DNA from: an uncultured Rubrobacteraceae bacterium
Lineage (GTDB): Bacteria > Actinomycetota > Rubrobacteria > Rubrobacterales > Rubrobacteraceae
Direction of reading: 5' to 3'
Assembly (NCBI GenBank): GCA_902806105.1
Contig: CADCVI010000247.1
Coordinates: 1-19,700 of the forward strand
Length of the DNA: 19,700 nt
Shown: positions 5,723 to 13,291 of the stretch, one piece after another
Layout of the letters: the number at the start of each line of letters is the position of its first letter
Numbering within the stretch: the first letter of the stretch is position 1
The notes under the pieces: model-generated
Database searches by the model: none
What the model saw: the letters and a program-made list of their open reading frames with translations, nothing else
What the model was told of the DNA's origin: nothing
Position numbers and translations under genes: made by a program

Positions 5723-8596
5723 TTGGAAAACCGTACCGAGAGCCAGTTTTACGGCCCTAACCTCGGCTACGTTCTGGAGTTGTACGAAAGGTTCAGGGAG
5801 GACCCGAACTCCGTCGACGGGCGGACGAGGAGCTTCTTCGAGGAGTGGGGGCCGCCCAAGGATGTTTCGGGCGCCAACGGTTCCCAAAACGGCGCCGCCG
5901 CGGGCGTGACGGTCGAGCTCGACGTGGAGAAGGCCGTCGGGGCCTCCAAGCACGTCAGGCATATAAGGGATTTCGGCCACATGGCCGCCCGGCTCGACCC
6001 GCTGGGGAGCGAGCCCACCGGCGACCCGACGCTGGACCCGACCTTCTACCGGATCACGGACGACGACCTGGAGCACCTGCCGACCCTTATCGTCGGCGGC
6101 CCGGTCGCCGAGCGCACGAGCAACGCGCGCGAGGCCGCCGAGGAACTCCGGAACATCTACTGCAACACCACCGGCTACGACTTCGGCCACGTGACCAACC
6201 CAGAGGAGCGCTTCTGGCTCCGGGAGGCCGTCGAGTCCGGGCGCTTCTACCGCCGCCACGAGGGCGAGTCGGCCAAGCGCCTCCTGATGCGCCTCACGCG
6301 CGTGGACTCCTTCGAGAAGTTCCTTCACCGGGCGTTTCTCGGGCAGAAGCGCTTCAGCGTCGAGGGCGTGGACATGGTCGTGCCGATGCTCAACGGCCTG
6401 GCCCGCTCGGCGGCCGACGCGGGCACCCCGGAGATGGTCCTCGGGATGGCGCACCGGGGCCGCCTCAACGTGCTCGCGCACGTCCTGGACAAGCCGTACA
6501 AGAGGATCTTCGGCGAGTTCCAGCAGCCGGACAAGGGCGAGAACCCGTCGGCCGCAAGCTCCCCGGGCGGCGCCTGGGTCGGCGACGTCAAGTACCACCT
6601 CGGCATCCGGGGCTACCATCTCGGCGACGAGATAGCCGACCAGAGCGTGCTCGTAAACCTCGCGCCCAACCCGAGCCACCTGGAGCACGTCGACCCGGTC
6701 GTCGAGGGGATGGCCCGGGCCGTCCAGGAGAAGCGCGACGAGGCCGGAGAGCCCGTGCGCGACGAGGAGGCCTCGCTGCCGGTCCTCATCCACGGGGATG
6801 CGGCGTTCCCGGGCGAGGGCGTCGTCGCCGAGACGCTGAACCTCTCCAGGCTCCCGGGCTACCGGACGGGCGGCACGATCCACATCATCACCAACAACCA
6901 GATCGGCTTCACCACCGAGAAGAAGGACGCCCGTTCGACCACCTACGCGAGCGATCTCGCGAAGGGCTACGAGATCCCGGTCGTCCACGTCAACGCCGAC
7001 GACCCGGAGGCATGCCTCGCGGCCACCCGTATGGCCTACGCCTACCGGGAGAAGTTCGCCAAGGACTTCATGGTCGACCTCATCGGCTACCGGCGCTTCG
7101 GCCACAACGAGGGCGACGAGCCTGCCTACACCCAGCCGAAGATGTACGAGATCATCGACAACCACCCGACCGTGCGCGAGTTGTGGGCGAAGACGCTGGA
7201 GGAGCGGGGCATCATCGAGCCGGGCGAGGCCGACGCGATGGTCGAAGACGTCATGAGCCAGATGGAGGAGATCCGCAAGAAGCCGGAGAACGAGAACCTC
7301 GACGACGAGGACGCCGCGGTCGAGGACCAGCCTTACACCCCGCTCGTCGAGATCCCGGAGACGGCGGTCCCGGCCGACAAGCTCCATCGGATCAACGCGG
7401 CGCTCCTCGATACCCCGGAGGGCTTCAACCCGAACCCGAAGCTCGAACGGCTCCTCCGCAAGAACCGCGGGGAGATCGACGGCGAGGACAACAAGATAGA
7501 CTGGGGCCACGCCGAGGCTCTCGCGTTCGGGACGCTGCTGGAGGACGGTGTCCCCATTCGCCTCACAGGCCAGGACTCGGCGCGGGGGACCTTCTCGCAG
7601 CGCCACGCTGCCCTCTACGACGTGGAGACCAACGAGCCCTACGTCCCGCTTCAGCACCTCCCGGAGGCGAAGGCCTCCTTCGCGGTGCACAACAGCCCGC
7701 TCTCGGAGATCGCCGTGGTCGGCTTCGAGTACGGCTACACGATGAACGCGGACGAGGCGCTCGTGTTGTGGGAGGCCCAGTACGGGGACTTCGCCAACGT
7801 CGCGCAGCCGATGATCGACCAGTTTGTAGTCTCGGGACAATCCAAGTGGGGCCGGACCTCTGGGCTCGTCCTGCTCCTGCCGCACGGCTACGAGGGCCAG
7901 GGCCCGGAGCACTCCTCGGCGCGCCTGGAGCGCTACCTGCAGCTCGCGGCGCACGAGAACATCCGCATCGTCAACTGCACGACCGCCGCGCAGTACTTCC
8001 ACCTCCTGCGCGCCCAGGCCGCGCTCAGCAATAACAAGAGGCCCCTGATCGTGATGGCCCCGAAGAGCCTCCTCAGGCACCCGCTGGCGTCCTCCGCGCT
8101 CGAAGAGTTCACGGACGGCAAGTTCCAGGCGGTCATCGACGACGAGGAGAGGCGCGCCGACGCCGAGTCCGTCGAGAGGCTCATCCTGTGCTCCGGCAAG
8201 ATCTACACGGAGCTTGCCGGGAGCGAGGCGCGGGAGGAGGACTCGGTCACGGCCGTGGCGCGCGTCGAGCTTCTCTACCCGTTCCCTGCCGAGCAGGTCA
8301 GGGAGGTCGTCGACGGGTATCCGAACCTCCAGGAGATCGTGTGGGTCCAGGAGGAGCCCCAGAACATGGGGGCGTGGACGTTCATGGAGCCGCGCCTCAG
8401 GGAGCTCGCCGGGGACGATCTGACCGTCCGCTACGTCGGCAAGCCCTCCCGTCCCAGCCCGGCGCAGGGCTCGGCGCGCTTCCACAAGCAGGAGCACGCG
8501 GAGGTGATCCGCGAGGCCTTCAAGGGCGCGGACGACGATGCGAACAAGGAAGATGCGCCCGAGAAGATCGAGGAGAAGACCCCCGTAGGCGACTAG
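5723..8596 (+). CDS. sucA: 2-oxoglutarate dehydrogenase E1 component
   Basis: The protein has 957 residues, the normal size for an E. coli-type OGDH E1. The N-terminal peptide FYGPNLGYVLELYERFREDP (about 9-28) is the family helix that contacts the E2 core. Thiamine-diphosphate features follow. GMAHRGRLNVLAHVL is at about 241-255, and DVKYHLG at 288-294. HGDAAFPGEG at 357-366 is the GDG-like Mg/TPP motif, followed by GGTIHIITNNQIGFTT. The pyrimidine-binding domain holds GQDSARGTFSQRHA and GFEYGYTMN. It decarboxylates 2-oxoglutarate and passes the succinyl group to the E2 lipoyl arm in the TCA cycle. There is no fused N-terminal E2-like catalytic domain of the kind found in mycobacterial and corynebacterial KGD/OdhA, which fits the separate sucB next door. 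The TTG start is chosen for the GTGAGGG upstream; an in-frame ATG at 5651 has no ribosome-binding site and adds a basic, non-conserved tail. Confidence 0.95.
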   Translation: MENRTESQFYGPNLGYVLELYERFREDPNSVDGRTRSFFEEWGPPKDVSGANGSQNGAAAGVTVELDVEKAVGASKHVRHIRDFGHMAARLDPLGSEPTGDPTLDPTFYRITDDDLEHLPTLIVGGPVAERTSNAREAAEELRNIYCNTTGYDFGHVTNPEERFWLREAVESGRFYRRHEGESAKRLLMRLTRVDSFEKFLHRAFLGQKRFSVEGVDMVVPMLNGLARSAADAGTPEMVLGMAHRGRLNVLAHVLDKPYKRIFGEFQQPDKGENPSAASSPGGAWVGDVKYHLGIRGYHLGDEIADQSVLVNLAPNPSHLEHVDPVVEGMARAVQEKRDEAGEPVRDEEASLPVLIHGDAAFPGEGVVAETLNLSRLPGYRTGGTIHIITNNQIGFTTEKKDARSTTYASDLAKGYEIPVVHVNADDPEACLAATRMAYAYREKFAKDFMVDLIGYRRFGHNEGDEPAYTQPKMYEIIDNHPTVRELWAKTLEERGIIEPGEADAMVEDVMSQMEEIRKKPENENLDDEDAAVEDQPYTPLVEIPETAVPADKLHRINAALLDTPEGFNPNPKLERLLRKNRGEIDGEDNKIDWGHAEALAFGTLLEDGVPIRLTGQDSARGTFSQRHAALYDVETNEPYVPLQHLPEAKASFAVHNSPLSEIAVVGFEYGYTMNADEALVLWEAQYGDFANVAQPMIDQFVVSGQSKWGRTSGLVLLLPHGYEGQGPEHSSARLERYLQLAAHENIRIVNCTTAAQYFHLLRAQAALSNNKRPLIVMAPKSLLRHPLASSALEEFTDGKFQAVIDDEERRADAESVERLILCSGKIYTELAGSEAREEDSVTAVARVELLYPFPAEQVREVVDGYPNLQEIVWVQEEPQNMGAWTFMEPRLRELAGDDLTVRYVGKPSRPSPAQGSARFHKQEHAEVIREAFKGADDDANKEDAPEKIEEKTPVGD

Positions 8597-8648
8597 CGGC
8601 GGGAGAGGGTCAAGAGCGTTGGTAGCTTGTAGAAAGGGAGAGTGAAGC

Positions 8649-9953
8649 GTGGCCGGTGAGATACACGTCCCGGAGCTCGGTGAATCCGTTACCGACGCTA
8701 CTGTCGGTAAATGGCTCAAGAGCGAGGGGGAGGCCGTCGAGGCCGGTGAGGCCCTCGTCGAGCTGGAGACCGACAAGATCAACTTCGAGGTCGAGGCCGA
8801 GGAGGGCGGCGTCCTCGAATCCATCTCCAAGGGCGAGGGCGAGACCGTCAACGTCGGAGAAGTTATAGGCACGATAGGCGAGGGTGACGGGTCCGCGCCG
8901 CAGCCCGAGCCAGAAGCGGAGGAAGAGGCCGAGGAGGAGGCCGAGCCGGCCCAGGCCGAGGCCCAGCAGCCGGAGGCGGAGCCTGCGGACGAGGAGACGA
9001 ATGGGCACCGCGAGGACGGCAGTGGCCGAGCTTCTCCGTCCGTGAGGAAGCTCGCGCAGGAGTACGACGTGGACCTCGCCGAGGTCTCGGGCTCCGGTTC
9101 GGGCGGCAGGATCACGCGCGACGACGTGGAGCGTCTTATTCGTGAGCAGGGCGGTGGCGGGACCCAGACCCAGGCCCCTGCTCCCGAGCAGAACGGGCAG
9201 CGCGAGGAGAAGCCCGCGCCCCAGGCCGCCCCGGCGGCACAGGACGGCAGGGCCGACCTGGAGGAGCGCGTCAAGCTCACGCGCCGGAGGCAGACCATCG
9301 CCAAGCGGCTCGTCGAGGCGCAGCAGACCGCTGCGATGCTCACCACCTTCAACGAGGTGGACATGTCCGCCGTCATGCAGCTCCGGAGCCGCCGCAAGGA
9401 CGCGTTCCAGGAGCGCAACGGCGTCAAGCTCGGCTTCATGAGCTTCTTCACCAAGGCGTCCATAGGGGCCTTGAAGGCGTTCCCCAAGATCAACTCCGAG
9501 CTTCAGGGCGACGAGCTGATCATGAAGCGCTACTACGACATCGGCGTGGCCGTCAACACCGAGCAGGGCCTCGTGGTCCCGGTGGTGCGCGACGCGGACC
9601 GGAAGAGCTTCGCCGGCATCGAGGAGACCATCTCCGACCTCGGCAAGAAGGCTAGAGACGGCAAGCTCGGCCTCGAGGATCTCAGGGGCGGCACGTTCAC
9701 CATCACCAACGGCGGCATCTTCGGGTCGCTGAACTCGACGCCCATCCTCAACACGCCGCAGGTCGCGATCCTCGGGATGCACAAGATCCAGGAGCGCCCC
9801 ATCGCCGTGGACGGGAAGGTCGAGATACGCCCGATGATGTACCTTGCCCTCTCCTACGACCACCGCATCGTCGACGGCGCGGACGCCGTCCAGTTTCTGG
9901 TGCGGATCAAGGACCTCATCGAGGACCCGGAGTCGCTTTTGCTGGAGGGTTAG
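8649..9953 (+). CDS. sucB: 2-oxoglutarate dehydrogenase E2, dihydrolipoamide succinyltransferase
   Basis: The protein has 434 residues in the order lipoyl domain, linker, E3/E1-binding domain, linker, catalytic domain. The single lipoyl domain (about 3-78) carries Lys43 in [10 protein letters not shown] as the lipoylation site. A very acidic Glu/Ala/Pro linker (85-117) follows. The peripheral subunit-binding domain (about 128-164) contains [18 protein letters not shown] and GRITRDDV. The acyltransferase domain (about 205-434) ends with the active-site motif DHRIVDG (404-410; His405, Asp409). It transfers the succinyl group to CoA in the 2-oxoglutarate dehydrogenase complex. The GTG start has AGGGAG eight bases upstream and lies 52 bases after sucA, so the two form one operon that ends at a strong terminator. 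E3 is not encoded in the window. Confidence 0.95.
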   Translation: MAGEIHVPELGESVTDATVGKWLKSEGEAVEAGEALVELETDKINFEVEAEEGGVLESISKGEGETVNVGEVIGTIGEGDGSAPQPEPEAEEEAEEEAEPAQAEAQQPEAEPADEETNGHREDGSGRASPSVRKLAQEYDVDLAEVSGSGSGGRITRDDVERLIREQGGGGTQTQAPAPEQNGQREEKPAPQAAPAAQDGRADLEERVKLTRRRQTIAKRLVEAQQTAAMLTTFNEVDMSAVMQLRSRRKDAFQERNGVKLGFMSFFTKASIGALKAFPKINSELQGDELIMKRYYDIGVAVNTEQGLVVPVVRDADRKSFAGIEETISDLGKKARDGKLGLEDLRGGTFTITNGGIFGSLNSTPILNTPQVAILGMHKIQERPIAVDGKVEIRPMMYLALSYDHRIVDGADAVQFLVRIKDLIEDPESLLLEG

Positions 9954-9976
9954 CACCGGCACTTTCGGGTCGTGGC

Positions 9977-10010
9977 GGGGGCGTCCTTTTCTATGGACGC
10001 CCCCCTTTTT
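9977..10010 (+). terminator. Strong intrinsic terminator of sucA-sucB
   Basis: A perfect 10-bp stem, GGGGGCGTCC (9977-9986) and GGACGCCCCC (9995-10004), encloses an 8-base loop and is followed by C and five T. It lies 23 bases after the sucB stop. Confidence 0.92.
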
Positions 10011-10198
10011 CTTCAAGCCGGGTCCTAATCTTCCGGGTGAAGCCCCCGCCGGCAGGGGCCCGGCCCCGTTGCCTCTGGTGCCCGAGGTGTGGGAGTCGGG
10101 CGGACGGGGCTTTCCTCGGACGAACTGCTCTGTGCTCGTACTGTGGGGCTTAGAGCGTCGTCCCGCCGCCGGTCGGACTCTATCCTGCGGAGCCCTCG

Positions 10199-10828
10199 CT
10201 ATGCTTTCTCTACCAGTTCCGCCTGGACGATCAGACGATCGGAGTAATCCGGCAGCGTACAGGTTTGTAGCGACAGGATGTTCTTGCCGGGCACGGGTTC
10301 CGTCACCTGCACGTCGGCGGGGCCCACGACGAACTCCTTGAAGACCCTGTAGGTGTAGTCCTCGCCGCCGGCGTCCGTGACCGTAATCTCGTCCCCGTTC
10401 TCCAGGGCGTCGAGGTCCCAGAACGCGAGGAAGGAATCCGTGTTGGGATAGCCGAGGCGATGACCCGCCACGTACACGTTCGCCTCCTCCTGCCACGGGA
10501 AACCCGTCCCCTCCAGGTGTATCGCCGCGTGCTCCTTCAGCGCCGCCTCGTCGTCGCCGGCGGTGCTGGGTATTGTCGCGTTCTCGACGCGGCTCATCTT
10601 CGGGATGGTGACGGTGAGTGTCTTGTCCTCCGGCCCCCCGGCGGCCTCTTCCTGCGCCCCCTCCCGCGGCGCTTCTACTTCGGGGACGTTGAAGCCCTCG
10701 GGGTCTCCCTGGTTTGTGGCGGTGCCCTCCTCCGGGCCCCGGCCAAGAAAGAAGAACGCCACGAGGGCGAGGCCCGCCACTACCATGGCCAGGCTGATGC
10801 CCCACGAAAGTATGTTTCTGATCCGCAA
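10199..10828 (-). CDS. Sortase (transpeptidase)
   Basis: The protein has 209 residues. A short basic N-terminus and one membrane helix (about 8-29) are followed by an acidic, low-complexity stalk (about 30-68). The sortase beta-barrel (about 70-209) has the catalytic triad visible as His123 in YVAGHRLGYP, Cys190 in LSLQTCTLPD and Arg198 in YSDRLIVQ. It is an extracytoplasmic cysteine transpeptidase that cleaves an LPxTG-like signal and joins the protein to the cell wall. The class is not certain, and the small single-helix form resembles class D/E enzymes. The start is TTG with AGGAGG ten bases upstream. It lies 80 bases downstream of ccdA on the same strand, and I see no terminator between them. 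An LPATG protein is encoded 4 kb away at 14650-15573 and is a plausible substrate. Confidence 0.9.
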   Translation of the reverse strand: MRIRNILSWGISLAMVVAGLALVAFFFLGRGPEEGTATNQGDPEGFNVPEVEAPREGAQEEAAGGPEDKTLTVTIPKMSRVENATIPSTAGDDEAALKEHAAIHLEGTGFPWQEEANVYVAGHRLGYPNTDSFLAFWDLDALENGDEITVTDAGGEDYTYRVFKEFVVGPADVQVTEPVPGKNILSLQTCTLPDYSDRLIVQAELVEKA

Positions 10829-10908
10829 CTCGAATCGACCTCCTCGGTCGTTTGGTGATCTCTGGAATGCCTTCCTGCTACCCGGCGGCGGTTTACCTTG
10901 GCTCGGCT

Positions 10909-11763
10909 TTATCCACTCTTCCCGTCGTTAGCGGCGCCCCTCCGCGAGAGAATCCTGTAAGCGAGGACCGACGCCAGGACCGCCCCGACGGCGACCAGCA
11001 CCGCGACGACCGGGAAGCTCCCGGCAACGCCTGCGGCCCACTGCTCGACCGCGAAGACCGCTTCCGTCGCCCCCCTCGATTCGTAGAACCCTGCGAGGGC
11101 GGAGGTGCCCTCGTAGGCTATAAAGACCACCCCGAGGGCCACGAACATCAGCCCGGACACGAGGTTGTTCGTGTGGATCCTGAACCTTCCCAGGCCGACC
11201 TCCCGCCCCCTCAGCCAGCGCCGCCGTCCGAGGTCGAAGCGGTCCCAGAGGAGCGCCAGCCCGAAGAGCGGGGCGGCCATGCCTAAAGCATAGGTAGCGA
11301 GCAGGCCGGCCCCCTGCAGGGCACCCCCGGAGGCGGCTGCCACCGTGAGGACCGCGCCGAGGATGGGACCGGAGCAGAAGCCCGCGAAGCCGTAGACCGC
11401 GCCGAGGGCGTAGGTCGACCCGGCGGACCCGCCCTTGATCCTCCCCTGCAGCCGCGCCAGGGGCCCGATACCGAACCCCCCTCCGGCAAGCTGGAAGATG
11501 CCAAGGGCGATGATCAGGAGTCCCGCCACCAGGATCAGGGTGCTCCGCTGGCCGTAGAACAGCATGCTGACCGCCGAGATGCCCAAGCCCAACGGGACGA
11601 GCGTGGTCGCAAGCCCCAGGTAGAAGATGCCCGTCTTCTTCACGAGCTCGCCCTTGGACTGGAACGCGTAGGCGAAGAAGGCCGGCAGGAGTAGGGCGCT
11701 ACACGGGCTGAGGAGCGTGAGCACGCCCCCTAGAAACGTCGCGAGGTAGGATGCCTCAACCAC
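10909..11763 (-). CDS. ccdA: CcdA / DsbD-type transmembrane thiol-disulfide transporter
   Basis: The protein has 284 residues and about six or more membrane helices. The two redox cysteines of the CcdA/DsbD core are in LLSPCSALLLP (Cys21) and GFAGFCSGPILG (Cys130). Their placement in helices 1 and 4 with the SPC and FCSGP contexts is diagnostic. The family carries electrons from cytoplasmic thioredoxin across the membrane to an extracytoplasmic thiol protein. The GTG start overlaps the end of the dsbA-like gene by 8 bases, with GGAGG six bases ahead inside that gene, so translation is coupled. No ResB, haem-handling or cytochrome c gene is visible, which suggests the partner is the DsbA-like lipoprotein rather than cytochrome c maturation; that partner assignment is inference. 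Confidence 0.92.
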   Translation of the reverse strand: MVEASYLATFLGGVLTLLSPCSALLLPAFFAYAFQSKGELVKKTGIFYLGLATTLVPLGLGISAVSMLFYGQRSTLILVAGLLIIALGIFQLAGGGFGIGPLARLQGRIKGGSAGSTYALGAVYGFAGFCSGPILGAVLTVAAASGGALQGAGLLATYALGMAAPLFGLALLWDRFDLGRRRWLRGREVGLGRFRIHTNNLVSGLMFVALGVVFIAYEGTSALAGFYESRGATEAVFAVEQWAAGVAGSFPVVAVLVAVGAVLASVLAYRILSRRGAANDGKSG

Positions 11764-12520
11764 CTTGTGCCTCCTGCAACGCCCCTTCGATTGCCTGCTC
11801 GAAGACCTCTACCGGCTGCGCGCCGACCAGGGTCTGACCGTTGATGACGAAGGTCGGGGTGCCGCTTATGCCGTTCCTCTGGCCCTCCGTAAATGCTTCC
11901 GTTACGGCCTGACGGTGTTCCCCGGACGCCAGACTCTCCTCGAACTTTCCGACGTCCAGCCCGGCCTCCCGGGCGAGCGCGGCCAGGTTCTCGTCCGAGA
12001 AAGCCCCCGGCGAGGATTGGTTCTGGTAGAGCAGGTCGTGGTACTCCCAGAACTTTCCTTGTTCCTGGGCCGCCCGGGCGGCGAGCGCCGCGTTCATCGA
12101 TTCCTCGCCCAGGTAGGGAAAGTCTTGCCATTCTATCTTCAGCGTCCCGTCCTCGACGTACTTCTCCACAAGCTCCGGTTTCGCCTCACGGGCGAATTGT
12201 CCGCAGAACGGTCACTGGTAATCCGCGTACTCGACCATCGTGACGGGGGCGTCCTCGTCGCCGAGGACCGGGGGACCGAGCTCGCCGTCTGTTTCGGGCT
12301 CCGAGACCGCCGTCACGGGCTGGGCTTCTCCGGTGGTTTTCGTTGCCTGTTCCTGCGTGGCCGCGGGGTCCGATGGTGGGGCGGAGCCCTCGGCGCCGCA
12401 GGCTCCGAGGATCGCGATCACGACGGCCAGCAGCGAGATGCCTGCGACGGCGGCGAACGGCCGCCTCGCGGGCCGCGTGGGCACGCATGGCGCCACGGGC
12501 TTGTTCTCTGGCTCGTTCAA
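11756..12520 (-). CDS. DsbA-like thioredoxin-fold lipoprotein with in-frame TGA, putative selenoprotein (UPFC active site)
   Basis: Read through one TGA (codon 103, bases 12214-12212), this is a 254-residue protein. Residues 16-40 are an export signal with RR and a hydrophobic core, ending in the lipobox LGAC with lipidated Cys41. A Pro/Glu/Thr-rich tether (about 42-85) leads to a DsbA thioredoxin fold (about 90-250) with VTMVEYADYQ, then TGA, then PFCGQFAREAKPEL. Homologues normally read YxDYxCPxCxxF here, so the TGA replaces the first active-site Cys and leaves Cys106 as partner. The cis-proline loop GTPTFVING (220-228; Pro222) is intact. The frame is the same before and after the TGA, and nothing else is damaged. 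The simplest reading is selenocysteine, supported by a SECIS-like stem-loop at 12173-12206. A nonsense mutation or base error is the alternative. Start: TTG with AGGAGG eight bases upstream; a GTG at 12529 is in frame but sits on the ribosome-binding site. Confidence 0.8.
12173..12206 (-). promoter_or_regulatory. Candidate bacterial SECIS element
   Basis: In the minus-strand mRNA, an upper stem UUCGCC/GGCGAA (6 perfect bp, 12196-12191 with 12185-12180) closes a 5-base loop CGUGA with G in second position. Below an ACAA/A internal loop, CUGCGG (12206-12201) pairs with CCGGAG (12178-12173) with one mismatch. The structure begins five bases after the UGA, and the loop starts after 21 intervening bases. 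Bacterial SECIS elements usually place a small loop with an early G about 16-37 bases past the UGA. The fold was drawn by eye. Confidence 0.55.
12212..12214 (-). other. In-frame TGA, proposed selenocysteine codon
   Basis: Codon 103 of the DsbA-like gene, in the context CAG TGA CCG TTC TGC. It sits exactly at the N-terminal Cys of the CxxC motif, the position most often replaced by Sec in redox selenoproteins. Confidence 0.7.
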
Positions 12521-12527
12521 ACGAGCC
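12510..12527. repeat. Perfect inverted repeat over the dsbA-like start codon
   Basis: GGCTCGTT-CA-AACGAGCC has 8-base arms with a 2-base centre. In the mRNA it can fold as UGGCUCGU-UUGA-ACGAGCCA with the UUG start in the loop and the AGGAGG directly before the stem. It could act as an operator or as a translation-controlling hairpin. Confidence 0.5.
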
Positions 12528-12565
12528 ACCTCCTTTGCTCCTTCAAAAAGCGTGTTCGGGTGGAA

Positions 12566-12580
12566 CCGGTAAGAGACCGG
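12566..12580 (-). other. Small hairpin between membrane-protein gene and dsbA-like gene
   Basis: CCGGT-(5)-ACCGG lies a few bases after the stop at 12584. A run of five T on the minus strand (12549-12545) is 16 bases further on, too far for a standard terminator, so read-through into the dsbA-like gene is likely. Confidence 0.3.
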
Positions 12581-12583
12581 CTT

Positions 12584-12919
12584 CTAGGTGCGCAGCACCT
12601 GAAGGAGATGTAGGGTAGGTGCCCCGAATGGGGGAGGTAGTCCGTAGGCTCTCGGCACAACGGTATCGCGCGGCTCGAAGATCCTTGTCAGGACCCTCTT
12701 GATAAAGAAGCCCGGACCGCGCACCGCCCGCACCACGTAAGCGCACGCAGCGAGCGCCACGAAGGCGGCGCAGAAACCGGCGACCGTCTGGACCGTGGAA
12801 CCCTCGGTCGGCTCCGCCTTCTCGACGAGGCGCAGCGCCCCGCCGAAGATGATGAAGGCCGCCCAGAGCACCACCAGCAGCGGCAGGGCCTTGAGCGCTA
12901 CTTTGCGCATCGCCAGCAT
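12584..12919 (-). CDS. Small two-helix membrane protein of unknown function
   Basis: The protein has 111 residues and two clear membrane segments: ALPLLVVLWAAFIIFGGAL (about 11-29) and a helix at about 46-66. A basic loop and a tail rich in Pro and Leu follow. I do not recognise a family. The start is uncertain: ATG at 12919 and ATG at 12910 are both in frame and neither has a Shine-Dalgarno site. A TACAAT -10-like box ends eight bases before the 12919 ATG, which would suit a leaderless transcript. The frame stays open to an ATG at 13045, but that extension does not look membrane-like or conserved. It is the first gene of the minus-strand run that continues through the dsbA-like gene, ccdA and the sortase, with a 63-base gap to the next start. 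Confidence 0.6.
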   Translation of the reverse strand: MLAMRKVALKALPLLVVLWAAFIIFGGALRLVEKAEPTEGSTVQTVAGFCAAFVALAACAYVVRAVRGPGFFIKRVLTRIFEPRDTVVPRAYGLPPPFGAPTLHLLQVLRT

Positions 12920-12927
12920 AAGACCGC

Positions 12928-12933
12928 ATTGTA
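12928..12933 (-). promoter_or_regulatory. Candidate -10 box, possibly for a leaderless transcript
   Basis: TACAAT on the minus strand is followed eight bases later by the ATG at 12919. No good -35 was found. The placement would start the transcript at or next to the ATG. Confidence 0.3.
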
Positions 12934-13291
12934 TACGCAACCTCGCATATTCGTGAGATGTAGGAGCGAACGGTCGGGGACACGAAGCCCCGGCTGCCTT
13001 CCACGGCCCACCGCTCGTAACAGCGCGGGGTGCGACTGAGGCCAAGGTAGCAAACGGCTGCGAAGAGCAGCCTTATCCGTCCTTCGAACGCTCGCTCTGG
13101 GACTCTGTCCCTAGCCAGCGCACAGGTTCGTGCCACGCTATCCCTACCCGGAGACGGTCGAAGGAGGCCTGGTCTGTCGAGCCCGGCGCCCGTGCGCCGT
13201 CTCTCTCACCTCTTATCTACAAGGGTGACGGGGACGTGTGTGGCCGGCGGTGCTTGGTAAAGTACCTGCGGCGAACCGGAGGAGGAACAGG
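12934..13291. other. Divergent intergenic region
   Basis: This is 358 bases between the leftward membrane-protein gene and rightward meaB. It should hold promoters for both. I see a 6-bp hairpin CGGCGC-CCGT-GCGCCG at 13184-13199 and no tRNA, repeat array or convincing small gene. Open frames that cross it have arginine- and proline-heavy translations typical of chance frames in GC-rich DNA. Confidence 0.5.

Noticed and set aside
5543..9493. Open frame of 1316 codons on the minus strand opposite sucA-sucB
   Set aside because: It lies antisense to two certain enzymes and uses the mirrored codon positions of GC-rich coding DNA. Its translation is Arg/Leu/Val-rich low-complexity sequence with no family features.
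10013..10198. Possible RNA gene between the sucB terminator and the sortase gene
   Set aside because: Only a short GGGGC-CCG-GCCCC hairpin near 10056 is seen; there is no tRNA, riboswitch or terminator pattern.
8610..10805. Open frame of 731 codons on the minus strand over sucB and the sortase
   Set aside because: It crosses a strong terminator and overlaps real genes on both strands; it is a shadow frame.
12212..12529. Reading the dsbA-like region as two genes or a pseudogene split by a stop
   Set aside because: There is no frameshift and no second start with a ribosome-binding site after the TGA. The stop falls exactly on a catalytic Cys and is followed by a SECIS-like fold. A simple nonsense mutation remains the alternative.
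11765..12613. Open frame of 282 codons on the plus strand across the dsbA-like gene
   Set aside because: The minus strand carries the thioredoxin-fold motifs, lipobox and coupled start. The plus frame has no family features.
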